Assembly (NCBI RefSeq): GCF_030376605.1 | Contig: NZ_JARRAE010000005.1 | Location: 62,001 to 126,000, forward strand | DNA: 64,000 bases | Reading direction: 5' to 3' | DNA from: Pseudochrobactrum sp. sp1633 | Lineage (GTDB): Bacteria; Pseudomonadota; Alphaproteobacteria; Rhizobiales; Rhizobiaceae | In this document: positions 7,728 through 16,157 of the stretch, one piece after another | Layout: every line of letters begins with the position of its first letter | Position numbering within the stretch: position 1 is the first letter of the stretch | Program-made: the position numbers and the translations under genes | Notes under the pieces: model-generated | Databases searched by the model: none | What the model saw: only the letters and a program-made list of their open reading frames with translations | Told to the model about the DNA's origin: nothing

Positions 7728-8861
7728 ATGGGCACATTACCGGATTTCCGGCTGGAAACGCATTTCTCGCGCTGGGAGTTTAAAGCGCGTTACCACATGA
7801 CCGCCAGCGACGCGGAAACCATGCGCATGTCAGATCTGCTGGCACTGGCAACGGATGCAGACCGCGAGGCATGGGAAAAACTCACCCTCGGCTATACCGA
7901 GACATGGGGCAAGCCGGTACTCCGCGAGACAATTGCTTCAACCTATCAGGGGCTGACCAGCGACGATATTCTGTGCTTTGCCGGAGCAGAAGAAGGTCTT
8001 TACTGTGCGATGCTGGCACTGCTGGAGCCTGACGATCATGCAATCATCACTGTTCCGAATTACCAGTCGATGGAAACCCTGCCAGTCTCTTTATGCAAAC
8101 AGGTCTCCGGTGTGCCTTTGCGTGCAGAGAATAATTGGGCGCTGGATATTGAAGATGTCAAAAAAGCCCTGCGCCCGAATACGCGGCTGATCGCCGTGAA
8201 CTTCCCGAACAATCCTACCGGTGCAATCGCCGATCAGGCAACATTCGCAGCACTCGCAGACCTATGCAAAGAGCGGGACATTCACCTGTTCAGCGATGAA
8301 GTCTATCGCGGACTGGAGCGTGACCCTGCAAGACAACTACCACAGGCTGCCGAGCTTTTTGACAAGGGCATTTCGCTCAATGTGATGTCCAAAGCCTATG
8401 GTCTGCCGGGCTTGCGCATTGGCTGGATTGCCTGCCGCGATCATGCTCTCCTGTCACGTATGGAGAAGATGAAACATTATCTCTCAATCAGCAATTCCGC
8501 ACCGAGCGAAATCCTTGCCGTGATTGCGCTGAAAGCCCGCGCTCAGATCATCAGCCGTAACCGCGCTTTATGCAGCGAAAATCTGCAATTACTCGGCACA
8601 TTCTTTGATGAATATCCGCATCTTTATCAATGGCAAGCGCCGGATGGCGGCTGCGTCGGCTTCGCCCGCTATCTTGGAGAAGGCAGTGCAGATGAACATT
8701 GTCGTCAGCTGGTTGAGGACGCAGGCGTGCTGCTGCTATCCTCATCGCTGTTCACCTCTGATCTGCTGCCGGTGGCAACCGACCGTTTCCGCGTTGGCTT
8801 CGGGCGTAAAAATATCAGTACAGGTCTTGATGCCTGGCGCGTGCATTTACACGGTCGATAA
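7728..8861 (+). CDS. PLP-dependent aminotransferase, class I/II
   Basis: Fold-type I pyridoxal-phosphate enzyme. The PLP lysine is in SKAYGLPGLRIGW (about residue 223), with NFPNNPTGA and the SDEVYRGLE aspartate of the cofactor pocket ahead of it. Length 377 is normal. A GGAGGG ribosome binding site lies seven bases before the ATG. It follows the YheO-type regulator as a likely two-gene operon, which points to amino-acid (perhaps D- or basic amino-acid) turnover. The precise substrate cannot be told; related proteins are often annotated only as aminotransferases. Confidence 0.85.
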   Translation: MGTLPDFRLETHFSRWEFKARYHMTASDAETMRMSDLLALATDADREAWEKLTLGYTETWGKPVLRETIASTYQGLTSDDILCFAGAEEGLYCAMLALLEPDDHAIITVPNYQSMETLPVSLCKQVSGVPLRAENNWALDIEDVKKALRPNTRLIAVNFPNNPTGAIADQATFAALADLCKERDIHLFSDEVYRGLERDPARQLPQAAELFDKGISLNVMSKAYGLPGLRIGWIACRDHALLSRMEKMKHYLSISNSAPSEILAVIALKARAQIISRNRALCSENLQLLGTFFDEYPHLYQWQAPDGGCVGFARYLGEGSADEHCRQLVEDAGVLLLSSSLFTSDLLPVATDRFRVGFGRKNISTGLDAWRVHLHGR

Positions 8862-8888
8862 CAATTTAAAGCCCAGCATGAAACATTT

Positions 8889-8914
8889 ATGCCCCTTCTG
8901 GCAGGAAGGGGCAT
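8889..8914. terminator. Bidirectional hairpin between convergent genes
   Basis: Perfect 10 bp stem ATGCCCCTTC / GAAGGGGCAT with a six-base loop, between the convergent aminotransferase and HerA-like genes. T tracts are short on both sides. Confidence 0.65.
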
Positions 8915-8922
8915 AAGTTTTA

Positions 8923-10440
8923 TCAGCGTTTAAAACTACCCAGAATACCGCGAACAATCGCGCGGCCAAGGGAATTACTCACAGTCCGCACCACGCTTTT
9001 AACAGCCGTTTCCGTCACCGTCTGACGGCTGCCCCGTTTGCCGCCGCCAAGTGTGGAAGACAGATAATCCGTCCAGCTTCCGCTGTCCTGCTCGGCTTGT
9101 TGTTTCTGCTGCTCAACGGAGGCAACTTTTTCCTCTGCGCGTTTTTGCAAAATTTCAAAGGCAGATTCGCGATCAACAGACCGGTCATACTGGCCGGAAA
9201 CGGGGCTGGTTGCGATCAGTCTGGCACGTTCATCCGCAGCCAGCGGACCAATCCGTGACGCAGGCGGACGCATCAAAGTGCGCTGTACCATCGACGGAAT
9301 ACCCTTTTCCTGCAAAGTGGAAACCAGCGTCTCACCGGTAGACAACAGCGTGATCGCCTTGAAAGTATCGAAATCAGGATTTGGCCGGAAAGTGTCCGCA
9401 GCAGTTTTAACCGCTGTTGTCTCGCGCGGGGTATAAGCACGCAGAGCATGCTGCACGCGGTTGCCAAGTTGCGCCAGCACCACTTCCGGCACATCCAACG
9501 GATTTTGCGTCACAAAATAAACACCAACGCCTTTCGAGCGGATGAGGCGCACAACCTGCTGAATACGATCCAGCAGTGCTTTTGGTGCTTCATCAAACAG
9601 CAAATGCGCTTCATCAAAAAAGAACACCAGACGCGGCTTTTCCGGATCACCGATTTCCGGCAACTGCTCAAACAGCTCTGACATCAGCCAAAGCAGAAAT
9701 GTCGAATAAAGCCGCGGGTTCATCATCAGCTTATCTGCGGCCAACACGCTGACAACACCGCGCCCGTCGGTCGTGGTGCGCATCAGATCAGAAATACTCA
9801 GGGCAGGTTCACCGAAAAAGAACGTACCGCCCTGTTGTTCCAGCACCAGCAATGAGCGCTGAATAGCACCAACAGACGTCTTGTTGATATTGCCATATTG
9901 CACAGACAGTTCAGCCGCGCGCTCGGCCACATGGGTGAGCAGTGATTGCAAATCTTTCATATCGAGAAGCAAAAGCCCCTCTTCATCCGCCAGCCGGAAT
10001 GCAATATTCAGCACGCCTTCCTGCGCATCCGTCAGATTCATCAGACGCGCCAGCAACAATGGCCCCATTTCTGAAATTGTAGCGCGGATCGGGTGCCCCT
10101 GCTCGCCAAAAATATCCCAGAAAATAACCGGCGTGGCATGCATGTCATATGGATCAAGGTGAATCTCCTGCGCCCGCTTCACCGAGAAATCATTTTTCTC
10201 ACCGATGGCGGCAATACCGGACAAGTCCCCTTTAATATCCGCACAGAAAACCGGCACACCGGCTGCGGAAAAAGCCTCAGCCATAACCTGAAGACTCACA
10301 GTTTTACCCGTACCGGTAGCGCCGGTCACAAGCCCGTGCCGGTTGGCATATTTCAGCGCCAGTTCTTCCGGTTGCTGGTAGCTGTTATCCGGTTTGCGGC
10401 TGGCACCCAGAAAAATGCTTCCTTCAGCAGGCATAGACAT
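8923..10440 (-). CDS. HerA-like ATPase (DUF853 family)
   Basis: P-loop ATPase of the FtsK/HerA superfamily. Walker A GATGTGKT is near residue 42, and Walker B LVFFFDEAH is about residue 268 with the extended FDEAP loop after it. A Gln/Glu/Lys-rich linker near residues 420-450 precedes a short basic tail. I chose the ATG at 10440 (505 residues) because GAGGAG lies immediately upstream; an in-frame ATG at 10494 lacks a ribosome binding site. Family members of this type are widespread, but their role (possibly DNA translocation or a nuclease partner) is not established. No NurA-like nuclease or defence gene is adjacent, so I do not infer a phage-defence role. Confidence 0.85.
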   Translation of the reverse strand: MSMPAEGSIFLGASRKPDNSYQQPEELALKYANRHGLVTGATGTGKTVSLQVMAEAFSAAGVPVFCADIKGDLSGIAAIGEKNDFSVKRAQEIHLDPYDMHATPVIFWDIFGEQGHPIRATISEMGPLLLARLMNLTDAQEGVLNIAFRLADEEGLLLLDMKDLQSLLTHVAERAAELSVQYGNINKTSVGAIQRSLLVLEQQGGTFFFGEPALSISDLMRTTTDGRGVVSVLAADKLMMNPRLYSTFLLWLMSELFEQLPEIGDPEKPRLVFFFDEAHLLFDEAPKALLDRIQQVVRLIRSKGVGVYFVTQNPLDVPEVVLAQLGNRVQHALRAYTPRETTAVKTAADTFRPNPDFDTFKAITLLSTGETLVSTLQEKGIPSMVQRTLMRPPASRIGPLAADERARLIATSPVSGQYDRSVDRESAFEILQKRAEEKVASVEQQKQQAEQDSGSWTDYLSSTLGGGKRGSRQTVTETAVKSVVRTVSNSLGRAIVRGILGSFKR

Positions 10441-10638
10441 ACTCCTCATCCGTTTATTCACACGCCGAATAACCTTAGCAACGGCACAGATCATTTAAAA
10501 TCTATAATCGTCCTGTAACATCAGAACAATATTCTCCCGCCTGTTGATCGCATTTTATGTTACACCGGCATCAGAGCAGGCTTGATTTCATCGTAGCAGA
10601 GTGCTTATTACGTAAACGTCAATTTTTGGGAGACTATC

Positions 10639-11001
10639 ATGGAAGAGCTGATTACACGTATTACCAACAATGTTGGTGTTGATAGCGCGACTGCGGAAAA
10701 AGCCGTTGGCCTGATCCTTGCCTTTCTCGAAAAAGAAGGCCCGCAGGATAAAGTCGGCGCGCTGATCGCCGGTATTCCGGGCGCACAGGAACTGATTGCC
10801 TCAGCTGATAAAGGCGGCTTCCTCTCCAACATGATGGGCGGCGTTATGGGTCTAGGCTCCAAGCTGATGGGCGCAGGCCTCGGCATGGGTGAAATCTCCG
10901 GCGTGGCTAAAGAAACCATCGCTTTTGCAAAAGAAAAAGCCGGTGCGCAGACTGTTGATGATGTTGTGAATTCCATTCCGGGTCTCGGCCAGTTCATCTG
11001 A
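10639..11001 (+). CDS. Small helical protein, DUF2267/DUF2780-like
   Basis: The 120 residues split into an acidic N-terminal helical part (residues 1-45), which resembles the repeat seen in DUF2267/DUF2780 proteins, a Gly/Met-rich middle (about 58-83), and a second amphipathic helix. No signal peptide is present; the glycine-rich centre could associate with membranes. GGGAG precedes the ATG by eight bases and a strong terminator follows, so it is a well-formed monocistronic gene. It is divergent from the HerA-like ATPase. Function unknown; the family assignment is tentative. Confidence 0.75.
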   Translation: MEELITRITNNVGVDSATAEKAVGLILAFLEKEGPQDKVGALIAGIPGAQELIASADKGGFLSNMMGGVMGLGSKLMGAGLGMGEISGVAKETIAFAKEKAGAQTVDDVVNSIPGLGQFI

Positions 11002-11018
11002 GCTTAGCTGCTCAGCAA

Positions 11019-11051
11019 AAAGCCCTGCAGTCTGACTGCGGGGCTTTTTTT
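11019..11051 (+). terminator. Terminator of the small helical protein gene
   Basis: Stem AGCCCTGCAG / CTGCGGGGCT (one G-T pair), loop TCTGA, then seven T residues, 20 bases after the stop codon. Confidence 0.9.
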
Positions 11052-11070
11052 ACATCTCACACAAGATTGC

Positions 11071-12357
11071 CTATTCACTGCCGGCCTGAACATGCATGGC
11101 GCGCCCTGCCCCCCAGCCATTCCACGCCGCCACAATCCCGATCACCACAAACAGCATAGCGCTGGCCGTGTAAGTTCTGGTCAGATCGTGGATGATGCCG
11201 ATCAGTAACGGCACGACCGATGCAATCATATAACCAACAAACTGCACCATACCGGAAAGATGCGATGCCACGCGCGGGTTCGGTGAGCGCAGTACAATCT
11301 CAGTCATAGCCGCTGCAATCAAGCCGCCAAGGCCTATTCCCTGCAGAACCGCCCAATACCACACAGACCACAAGGGCATGAAAAGCATGGCCAGCATGGC
11401 GATGGTGGCAAAAGCAATCAGCACCACATTGAGCAGGCTCTGGCTGCGCGAACGCACCGCAATCGTGGGTACGACCAGACAGGCAATCAACTGCACACCG
11501 ATCGAGACGGAAACCACCGCACCGGCCGTAATTCCGTCCAGCCCGCGCTCACGCAAGATCGGCGACAACCAGCCAAAAACCGTAAATGCCAATGATGACT
11601 GCAAGCCCATAAACAATGTCAGCTGCCAGGCGATCTTATCCCGCCACAGGCCCGTCACTTTGCTTTTATTCGCTGCACGTTTATGTTTCAGCCGCCATGT
11701 CAGCACGCCCCAAAGCACGCCGACAATCAGAGCTGGCAAAGCCCATAGGCTCAGCGCTTGCTGCCATGAATTGCCGAGCGCTCTGTAAGCAGGCAGTGTA
11801 AAAGCCGCAGCAAGTGCAGCACCGCCACTCAAGGCCATCGTGTAGAAACCGGTGAGCAAAGCGGCCTTATCAGGAAAATCACGTTTCACCACAGCAGGCA
11901 GCAGCACGTTGCAAGTGGCGATGCAGGCACCGGCGAGCATCGTACCAACGAACAGCAGCGTAACCGGCCCCACACCGCGAAGGAACATCCCCAGAGCTAA
12001 CAGCAAAACAGCGAGCAACAGTGTGCGCTCTATACCAATACGCTCACCGAATTTTGGTGCCAGCGGCGCAAAAAAGCCAAGGCAAAACACCGGTAGTGTC
12101 GTCAGCAGACCAGCGGTTAATGAGCTGATGCCCGCAGACGCAATGATTTCAGGCAGCAGTGCTGAAAAACTGGAAAAGAGCGACCGTAAATTCAGCGCTA
12201 TCAAAACCAGACAAATACCTGCCAGCAAACGATAAACCGGCCCCAAACCATTTTGTATATGCGGTGCGGATTTAAGCTGAGCGGGCTGCGACATTGCTGT
12301 TTCAGTCTTTGTATTCAGATTGCCTTCAGCCAGCAGCGGCTCACCCATGACAGACAT
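11071..12357 (-). CDS. MFS transporter, CynX/NimT family
   Basis: Inner-membrane major facilitator with about 12 hydrophobic segments. It resembles CynX/NimT-type transporters of cyanate, nitroimidazole and related small molecules. The start at 12357 (428 residues) has AGGAA upstream and gives the usual length. Longer in-frame starts reaching 12453 would run through the ~105 bp repeat at 12382-12486, which argues against them. An ATG at 12294 is also possible. No other gene of a pathway lies beside it, so the substrate is unknown. Confidence 0.85.
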   Translation of the reverse strand: MSVMGEPLLAEGNLNTKTETAMSQPAQLKSAPHIQNGLGPVYRLLAGICLVLIALNLRSLFSSFSALLPEIIASAGISSLTAGLLTTLPVFCLGFFAPLAPKFGERIGIERTLLLAVLLLALGMFLRGVGPVTLLFVGTMLAGACIATCNVLLPAVVKRDFPDKAALLTGFYTMALSGGAALAAAFTLPAYRALGNSWQQALSLWALPALIVGVLWGVLTWRLKHKRAANKSKVTGLWRDKIAWQLTLFMGLQSSLAFTVFGWLSPILRERGLDGITAGAVVSVSIGVQLIACLVVPTIAVRSRSQSLLNVVLIAFATIAMLAMLFMPLWSVWYWAVLQGIGLGGLIAAAMTEIVLRSPNPRVASHLSGMVQFVGYMIASVVPLLIGIIHDLTRTYTASAMLFVVIGIVAAWNGWGAGRAMHVQAGSE

Positions 12358-12381
12358 AGAATTCTTATTCCTGTTTTCTTC

Positions 12382-12486
12382 AGAGCGCCGTGCCGTCATT
12401 CGGACGCACAAAGGACGCTCTAAACTATTGAAACTACGCATTGTACCTTCCAAAAATCGATTCCAATTTTTGAGACGATGCTGTAG
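12382..12486. repeat. ~105 bp double-hairpin repeat, copy A
   Basis: Inverted orientation relative to the copy at 53108-53212. One hairpin has outer arms AGAGCG / CGCTCT with inner GCCGTGC / GCACAAAGG-side pairing and a CGTC...GACG tip; the second has AAAAATCGATTCC-type arms flanked by GCATTG/CGATGC. Shared exact blocks with the 53108 copy are CTACAGCAT, CCTTTGTGCG and GCACGGCGCTCT. It lies 25 bases upstream of the MFS start codon. Confidence 0.8.
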
Positions 12487-12684
12487 TCAACTTTTTGCAG
12501 TATCACTGATATATCTCTAACGCAGAAGAGTGTCCACTCAGGGCAGAAACACGTTTACGGCATCATCTGCGGTTGTAGCGTTGTGCAGCGGAAAAACCAA
12601 ACCTGAAAACAATGACATGCCTTATTTACATATTTACAGTTATAATGCTGGCTAATTTCATCTACGAGGATTTTTTGGGCAAAG

Positions 12685-13701
12685 ATGCTGACTGTATATT
12701 ACCGCAACGGCGACCTTCTCACTCCGGCTGAGCCTGCGAATGCAGCCTCTTCTGATACGCCGATTCCAAATGAACTCCCGCAAAACGCCCTGTGGATCGA
12801 TCTGGTCAATCCGACTGCCGAAGAAGAAAATCAGGTTGAGCGCTGGGCCAATATTCCCATTCCGACGCGGGAAGATATGGGTGAGATTGAAGAATCCAGC
12901 CGGTTCTACAGCGAAAACGGTGCACAATATCTGACCGCGCCATTCTTGCATCTTGTTGACGACAACCACCGGATCGTCAGCCCTGTCACCTTTATCATGA
13001 CGGATAAATTGCTGATCAGTGTGCGCTACGCCCAGCCAAAATCCTTTGCGCTCTATGTGTCCCGCACGGCGAAAAGCGGCAATGGCCTGATTAACAACCG
13101 CACCAACAGCCTTTGTGTTCTGCTGGGGATTATTGAAGCCAATACCAACCGGCTCGCTGATTTTATTGAAGGTGTCAGCGAAAAAATCGATAATGCCTCC
13201 CATCGCATCTATCGGCGCCCCAATAATACACGACCAATGTCCACACAGAATTTCCGTGAGATTCTGAATGAAATCGGAGCACACGGTACATTTCTTTCCA
13301 GAATGCGTGAAAGCCTGTCCGGCCTCCGCCGTCTGCTGGTCTATGTTACTGCCAACAGTTCGCCCAAGACACAGGCCAAAGATACCCGTGCATGGCTGAA
13401 AACACTGGAGCGCGATACGCAGTCGCTGGAAAATTACGTTGATTTTCTCAATAACAAAATCAACTTCCTGCTCGATACCATTGTCGGGCTGATCTCGGTT
13501 GAACAGAACGCGATTATCAAAATCTTCTCAGTGGCCGCCGTCGGCTTTATGCCGCCGACACTAATCGCCTCGATCTATGGTATGAACTTCAGTTTCATGC
13601 CGGAACTGACCGAGCAGTGGGGCTACCCAGCAGCGCTCGGTCTGATGGTGGTGTCTGCGCTGATCCCGCTCTACTTCTTTCGCAAAAAAGGCTGGCTCTG
13701 A
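12685..13701 (+). CDS. corA: CorA-family magnesium/divalent-cation channel
   Basis: Pentameric inner-membrane channel for Mg2+ (also Co2+, Ni2+). A large cytoplasmic N-terminal domain is followed by two transmembrane helices near residues 275-297 and 310-330. The signature YGMN is at residues 298-301 between them, followed by the short periplasmic MPEL loop. The C-terminus ends in basic RKKGW as expected. Length 338 is within the family range. No magnesium riboswitch-like structure was recognised in the 200 bases upstream. It converges on the Gre-family gene with only seven bases between the stops. Confidence 0.92.
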   Translation: MLTVYYRNGDLLTPAEPANAASSDTPIPNELPQNALWIDLVNPTAEEENQVERWANIPIPTREDMGEIEESSRFYSENGAQYLTAPFLHLVDDNHRIVSPVTFIMTDKLLISVRYAQPKSFALYVSRTAKSGNGLINNRTNSLCVLLGIIEANTNRLADFIEGVSEKIDNASHRIYRRPNNTRPMSTQNFREILNEIGAHGTFLSRMRESLSGLRRLLVYVTANSSPKTQAKDTRAWLKTLERDTQSLENYVDFLNNKINFLLDTIVGLISVEQNAIIKIFSVAAVGFMPPTLIASIYGMNFSFMPELTEQWGYPAALGLMVVSALIPLYFFRKKGWL

Positions 13702-13708
13702 AGCAAGT

Positions 13709-14179
13709 TTAATCAATCGCTTTAAAACTGATAATTTCCAGCTCGCGGCCATTCACGGTTACCAAATCACCCTTGCTTTTGCCGAATAAGGCAACAGCAA
13801 GCGGTGAGATGTGAGAAATCGTGCCCTTTGCCGGATCAGCCTCATCCTCACCGACAATTGTCCAGTTCTGGCGACGACCGTCTTCGTTTTCAACAATGAC
13901 ATGCATGCCGAAACGGATCACTTCGCCGTTTTTGTAGGCTAATGTCAGTTCTGCATTCTCCCGCCGCGCTGTCCAATAGCGCAAATCGCGGGAGACATGA
14001 GCAATCGCAGCCTTATCACCACTGGCCGTTACCTGCCCCAGTTCAGTCTGCAGACGTGACAGTTCAGCCTCAATCTGCCTGAGACCATTTTGACTGACAA
14101 GATTGCGGTGCGAACTGACCGGACGTTCCACCAGACCGGAAGGAACATCGTCCTGTTCTTTTGTAAAAGCTCTGCTCAT
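13709..14179 (-). CDS. GreA/GreB-family transcription elongation factor
   Basis: Probable RNA-polymerase secondary-channel factor that rescues backtracked complexes. The 156 residues have the family layout: a helical coiled-coil N-terminal part (residues 35-80, Leu/Glu/Gln-rich) and a C-terminal FKBP-like domain with the ISPLAVALFGKSKGDLVTV signature. The N-terminus (MSRAFTKEQDD) matches GreB-like proteins of rhizobia. Whether the acidic tip residues for cleavage are functional cannot be judged. The ATG at 14179 lies after TACCTTC on the plus strand (GAAGGTA as ribosome binding site). Confidence 0.88.
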   Translation of the reverse strand: MSRAFTKEQDDVPSGLVERPVSSHRNLVSQNGLRQIEAELSRLQTELGQVTASGDKAAIAHVSRDLRYWTARRENAELTLAYKNGEVIRFGMHVIVENEDGRRQNWTIVGEDEADPAKGTISHISPLAVALFGKSKGDLVTVNGRELEIISFKAID

Positions 14180-14224
14180 ACATTGAAGGTAGGAAGTAAC
14201 CTCAACAAAAGCAAGCTGTATAAA

Positions 14225-14262
14225 AAAACAAGAAAGCCGCGCATCTTTATGATACGCGGCTT
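14225..14262 (-). terminator. Terminator of the asparaginase gene
   Basis: Stem AAGCCGCG(T/C)ATC / GATGCGCGGCTT with a five-base loop, followed on the minus strand by TCTTGTTTTTTTA; 33 bases after the asparaginase stop. Confidence 0.85.
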
Positions 14263-14294
14263 AATTATCAAATACTTATAGTATTTTTCTGCAA

Positions 14295-15323
14295 TCAGAA
14301 AGAAACAGCTTTCAACTCATCAACCAGAGCGGTTGATGGTGCAATATAACCGAAATCAATACCGTTCCAGTTGCTCATACGGCGGGTAGCACGCGCTTCC
14401 AGTTTACCGGACAATTCCGCATCTTTTGCAAAGAGTTGCGCCAGCAAACGTGTCACCATGACTTCGGCTGCGCGGGTGGCACCATCATCGCATTTCATGG
14501 CAAAGCCTAAGCCCAGCTCCGGCACAGCACCACAGAACACGCCTTCTGCACCGGTCTTGACGAAAATCCGTCCCGGTGCCAGCTCCATCAATTCTGTACA
14601 GGCGCGGCGGCTGCCAGCCACATAGAATGGTGCTGCCATACAAGCATCAATCAGACGTTTGGCAGCCTTGGCACGAACAGGTGCCAGACCAGTTCCGGTT
14701 GCCATACGGGCAAAACCGCGCGCCATCGCATCCAGACCAATGGCATAGGTCGGGATGGAGCAACCATCGGTGCCATAATCATCAGCATTATGCACTGCGC
14801 CGGTCACTTCCTGCATGGTTTCACGCACGATTGTCTGAATCTGTGAACCGGCCTGCACATAGCCCTTGACCTTCAGCCCCATATGCGCGCAGGTGCAGAG
14901 AAAACCGGCATGTTTACCGGAGCAGTTATTATTGAGCGCTGTCGGTTCTTTGCCGCTACGGGCAACTTCGATCAGCACTTTCTGATCAGACGGCCAATGG
15001 GCACCGCATTCCAGATCTTCGCAAGACAAACCGGCCTTCGCCAGCATGGAAGCCGCACGCGCCACATGTTCAGGCTCACCGGAATGGGAAGCACAGGCCA
15101 TAGCCAGCTCCTCATTACCGAAACCATAGGCATCAGCCGCGCCGCTCTCTACAAATGGCAACGCCTGAATAGCCTTGATCGCTGAACGCGGATAGGTCGG
15201 GCGCGTTACATCGCCGATGCTCAGAACGGTTTTTCCGTCACCATCAAACAGAGCCAGCGCACCGCTGTGGCGACTTTCCACCACACGTCCGCGCACAACC
15301 TCAACCAAAACCGGATTTACCAT
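14295..15323 (-). CDS. L-asparaginase, rhizobial AnsA (type II-like) family
   Basis: Hydrolyses asparagine to aspartate and ammonia. It belongs to the thermolabile family described from Rhizobium etli, which is unrelated to the E. coli enzymes. Family features visible are SHSGEPEH near residue 65, NNCSGKHAGFL near 130-145 and a Gly-rich ending. The ATG at 15323 (342 residues) is preceded by CGGAG seven bases upstream and starts with MVNPVLVEV; earlier in-frame starts lack a ribosome binding site. It is a single-gene unit divergent from betI. No signal peptide, so cytoplasmic. Confidence 0.9.
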   Translation of the reverse strand: MVNPVLVEVVRGRVVESRHSGALALFDGDGKTVLSIGDVTRPTYPRSAIKAIQALPFVESGAADAYGFGNEELAMACASHSGEPEHVARAASMLAKAGLSCEDLECGAHWPSDQKVLIEVARSGKEPTALNNNCSGKHAGFLCTCAHMGLKVKGYVQAGSQIQTIVRETMQEVTGAVHNADDYGTDGCSIPTYAIGLDAMARGFARMATGTGLAPVRAKAAKRLIDACMAAPFYVAGSRRACTELMELAPGRIFVKTGAEGVFCGAVPELGLGFAMKCDDGATRAAEVMVTRLLAQLFAKDAELSGKLEARATRRMSNWNGIDFGYIAPSTALVDELKAVSF

Positions 15324-15461
15324 TTTAAGACTCCGCATCATTCACTGCGGCTGATTTAGCAAAATAGTCATGAGCCGTCAAAATGCATGCATTTGATGAG
15401 ACGGCAGATTTCTTCGTATCGGGAATTCTACATATTATTGAAATAAAACGATAATAAACTC

Positions 15462-15481
15462 TTGATTGACTGATCAATCAA
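15462..15481. promoter_or_regulatory. Probable BetI operator
   Basis: Perfect inverted repeat TTGATTGA / TCAATCAA with a four-base CTGA centre, 46 bases before the betI start codon. E. coli BetI also binds TTGATTGG/TTCAATA-like sequence in the bet promoter, so an autoregulatory choline-responsive operator is likely. Confidence 0.75.
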
Positions 15482-15526
15482 TAAAAACAATAATAAGTCC
15501 AATCCAAACAATTTTACGAGACAGAC

Positions 15527-16147
15527 ATGCCTAAGATACGGCCAAGGGTAAATACTGAAGAGCTGCGCCGGAAAGACCTGATCTCGGCTGCCATTCAGAC
15601 AATCGGTGAGCGCGGTTCGCTGGATGTAACGGTTGCGCAGATTGCCCGCAAAGCCGGTGTGTCGGCAGCACTCGCGCATCATTATTTCGGCGGTAAGGAT
15701 CAGCTTTTACTGGCAACCATGCGCCATTTGCTAAGCGAACTCGGCTCTGATCTTCGCCTCGCTTTGCAAACAGCAGCAACACCGCGCGCGCGGGTTTCTG
15801 CGATTATCGGCGTGAATTTTTCTGCCTCACAGTTTGCCCATGAAACCATTGCCGCATGGCTCACCTTCTATGCCCATGCACAGCAATCCTTGGAGATGCG
15901 CAGGCTACTGCGGGTCTATGCCCGCCGTCTGCATTCCAACCTGTGCTTTGCACTGGAGCAACTCACAGACAAACAAACCGCGCAACATATTGCGAAAGGT
16001 ACCGGCGCTCTGATCGACGGTCTCTATATCCGCCACGCGCTGGGTGCCGATGCACCGGAAGCGCCAAAAGCGATAGCTCTGGTCGAAGATTACATCACCG
16101 TTCAACTGGCGCGTCTCCCGTTAAATCCATCCCGTAACCGGCATTAA
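15527..16147 (+). CDS. betI: TetR-family choline-responsive repressor BetI
   Basis: Represses the bet operon until choline is present. TetR-type helix-turn-helix is at residues 10-55, with [23 protein letters not shown], diagnostic of BetI. The C-terminal ligand domain is complete (206 residues). It is the first gene of betI-betA-betB, with 10 bases to betA, and lies just behind the palindromic operator at 15462-15481, so it almost certainly autoregulates. Confidence 0.95.
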   Translation: MPKIRPRVNTEELRRKDLISAAIQTIGERGSLDVTVAQIARKAGVSAALAHHYFGGKDQLLLATMRHLLSELGSDLRLALQTAATPRARVSAIIGVNFSASQFAHETIAAWLTFYAHAQQSLEMRRLLRVYARRLHSNLCFALEQLTDKQTAQHIAKGTGALIDGLYIRHALGADAPEAPKAIALVEDYITVQLARLPLNPSRNRH

Positions 16148-16157
16148 GGAGCCCAGT

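Noticed and set aside
8923-10440. HerA-like ATPase as part of a phage-defence system
   Set aside because: No nuclease, SIR2, or other defence partner is next to it; neighbours are ordinary metabolic genes.
12358-12453. N-terminal extension of the MFS transporter to 12453
   Set aside because: The extension is encoded by the 105 bp repeat and has no membrane or family character.
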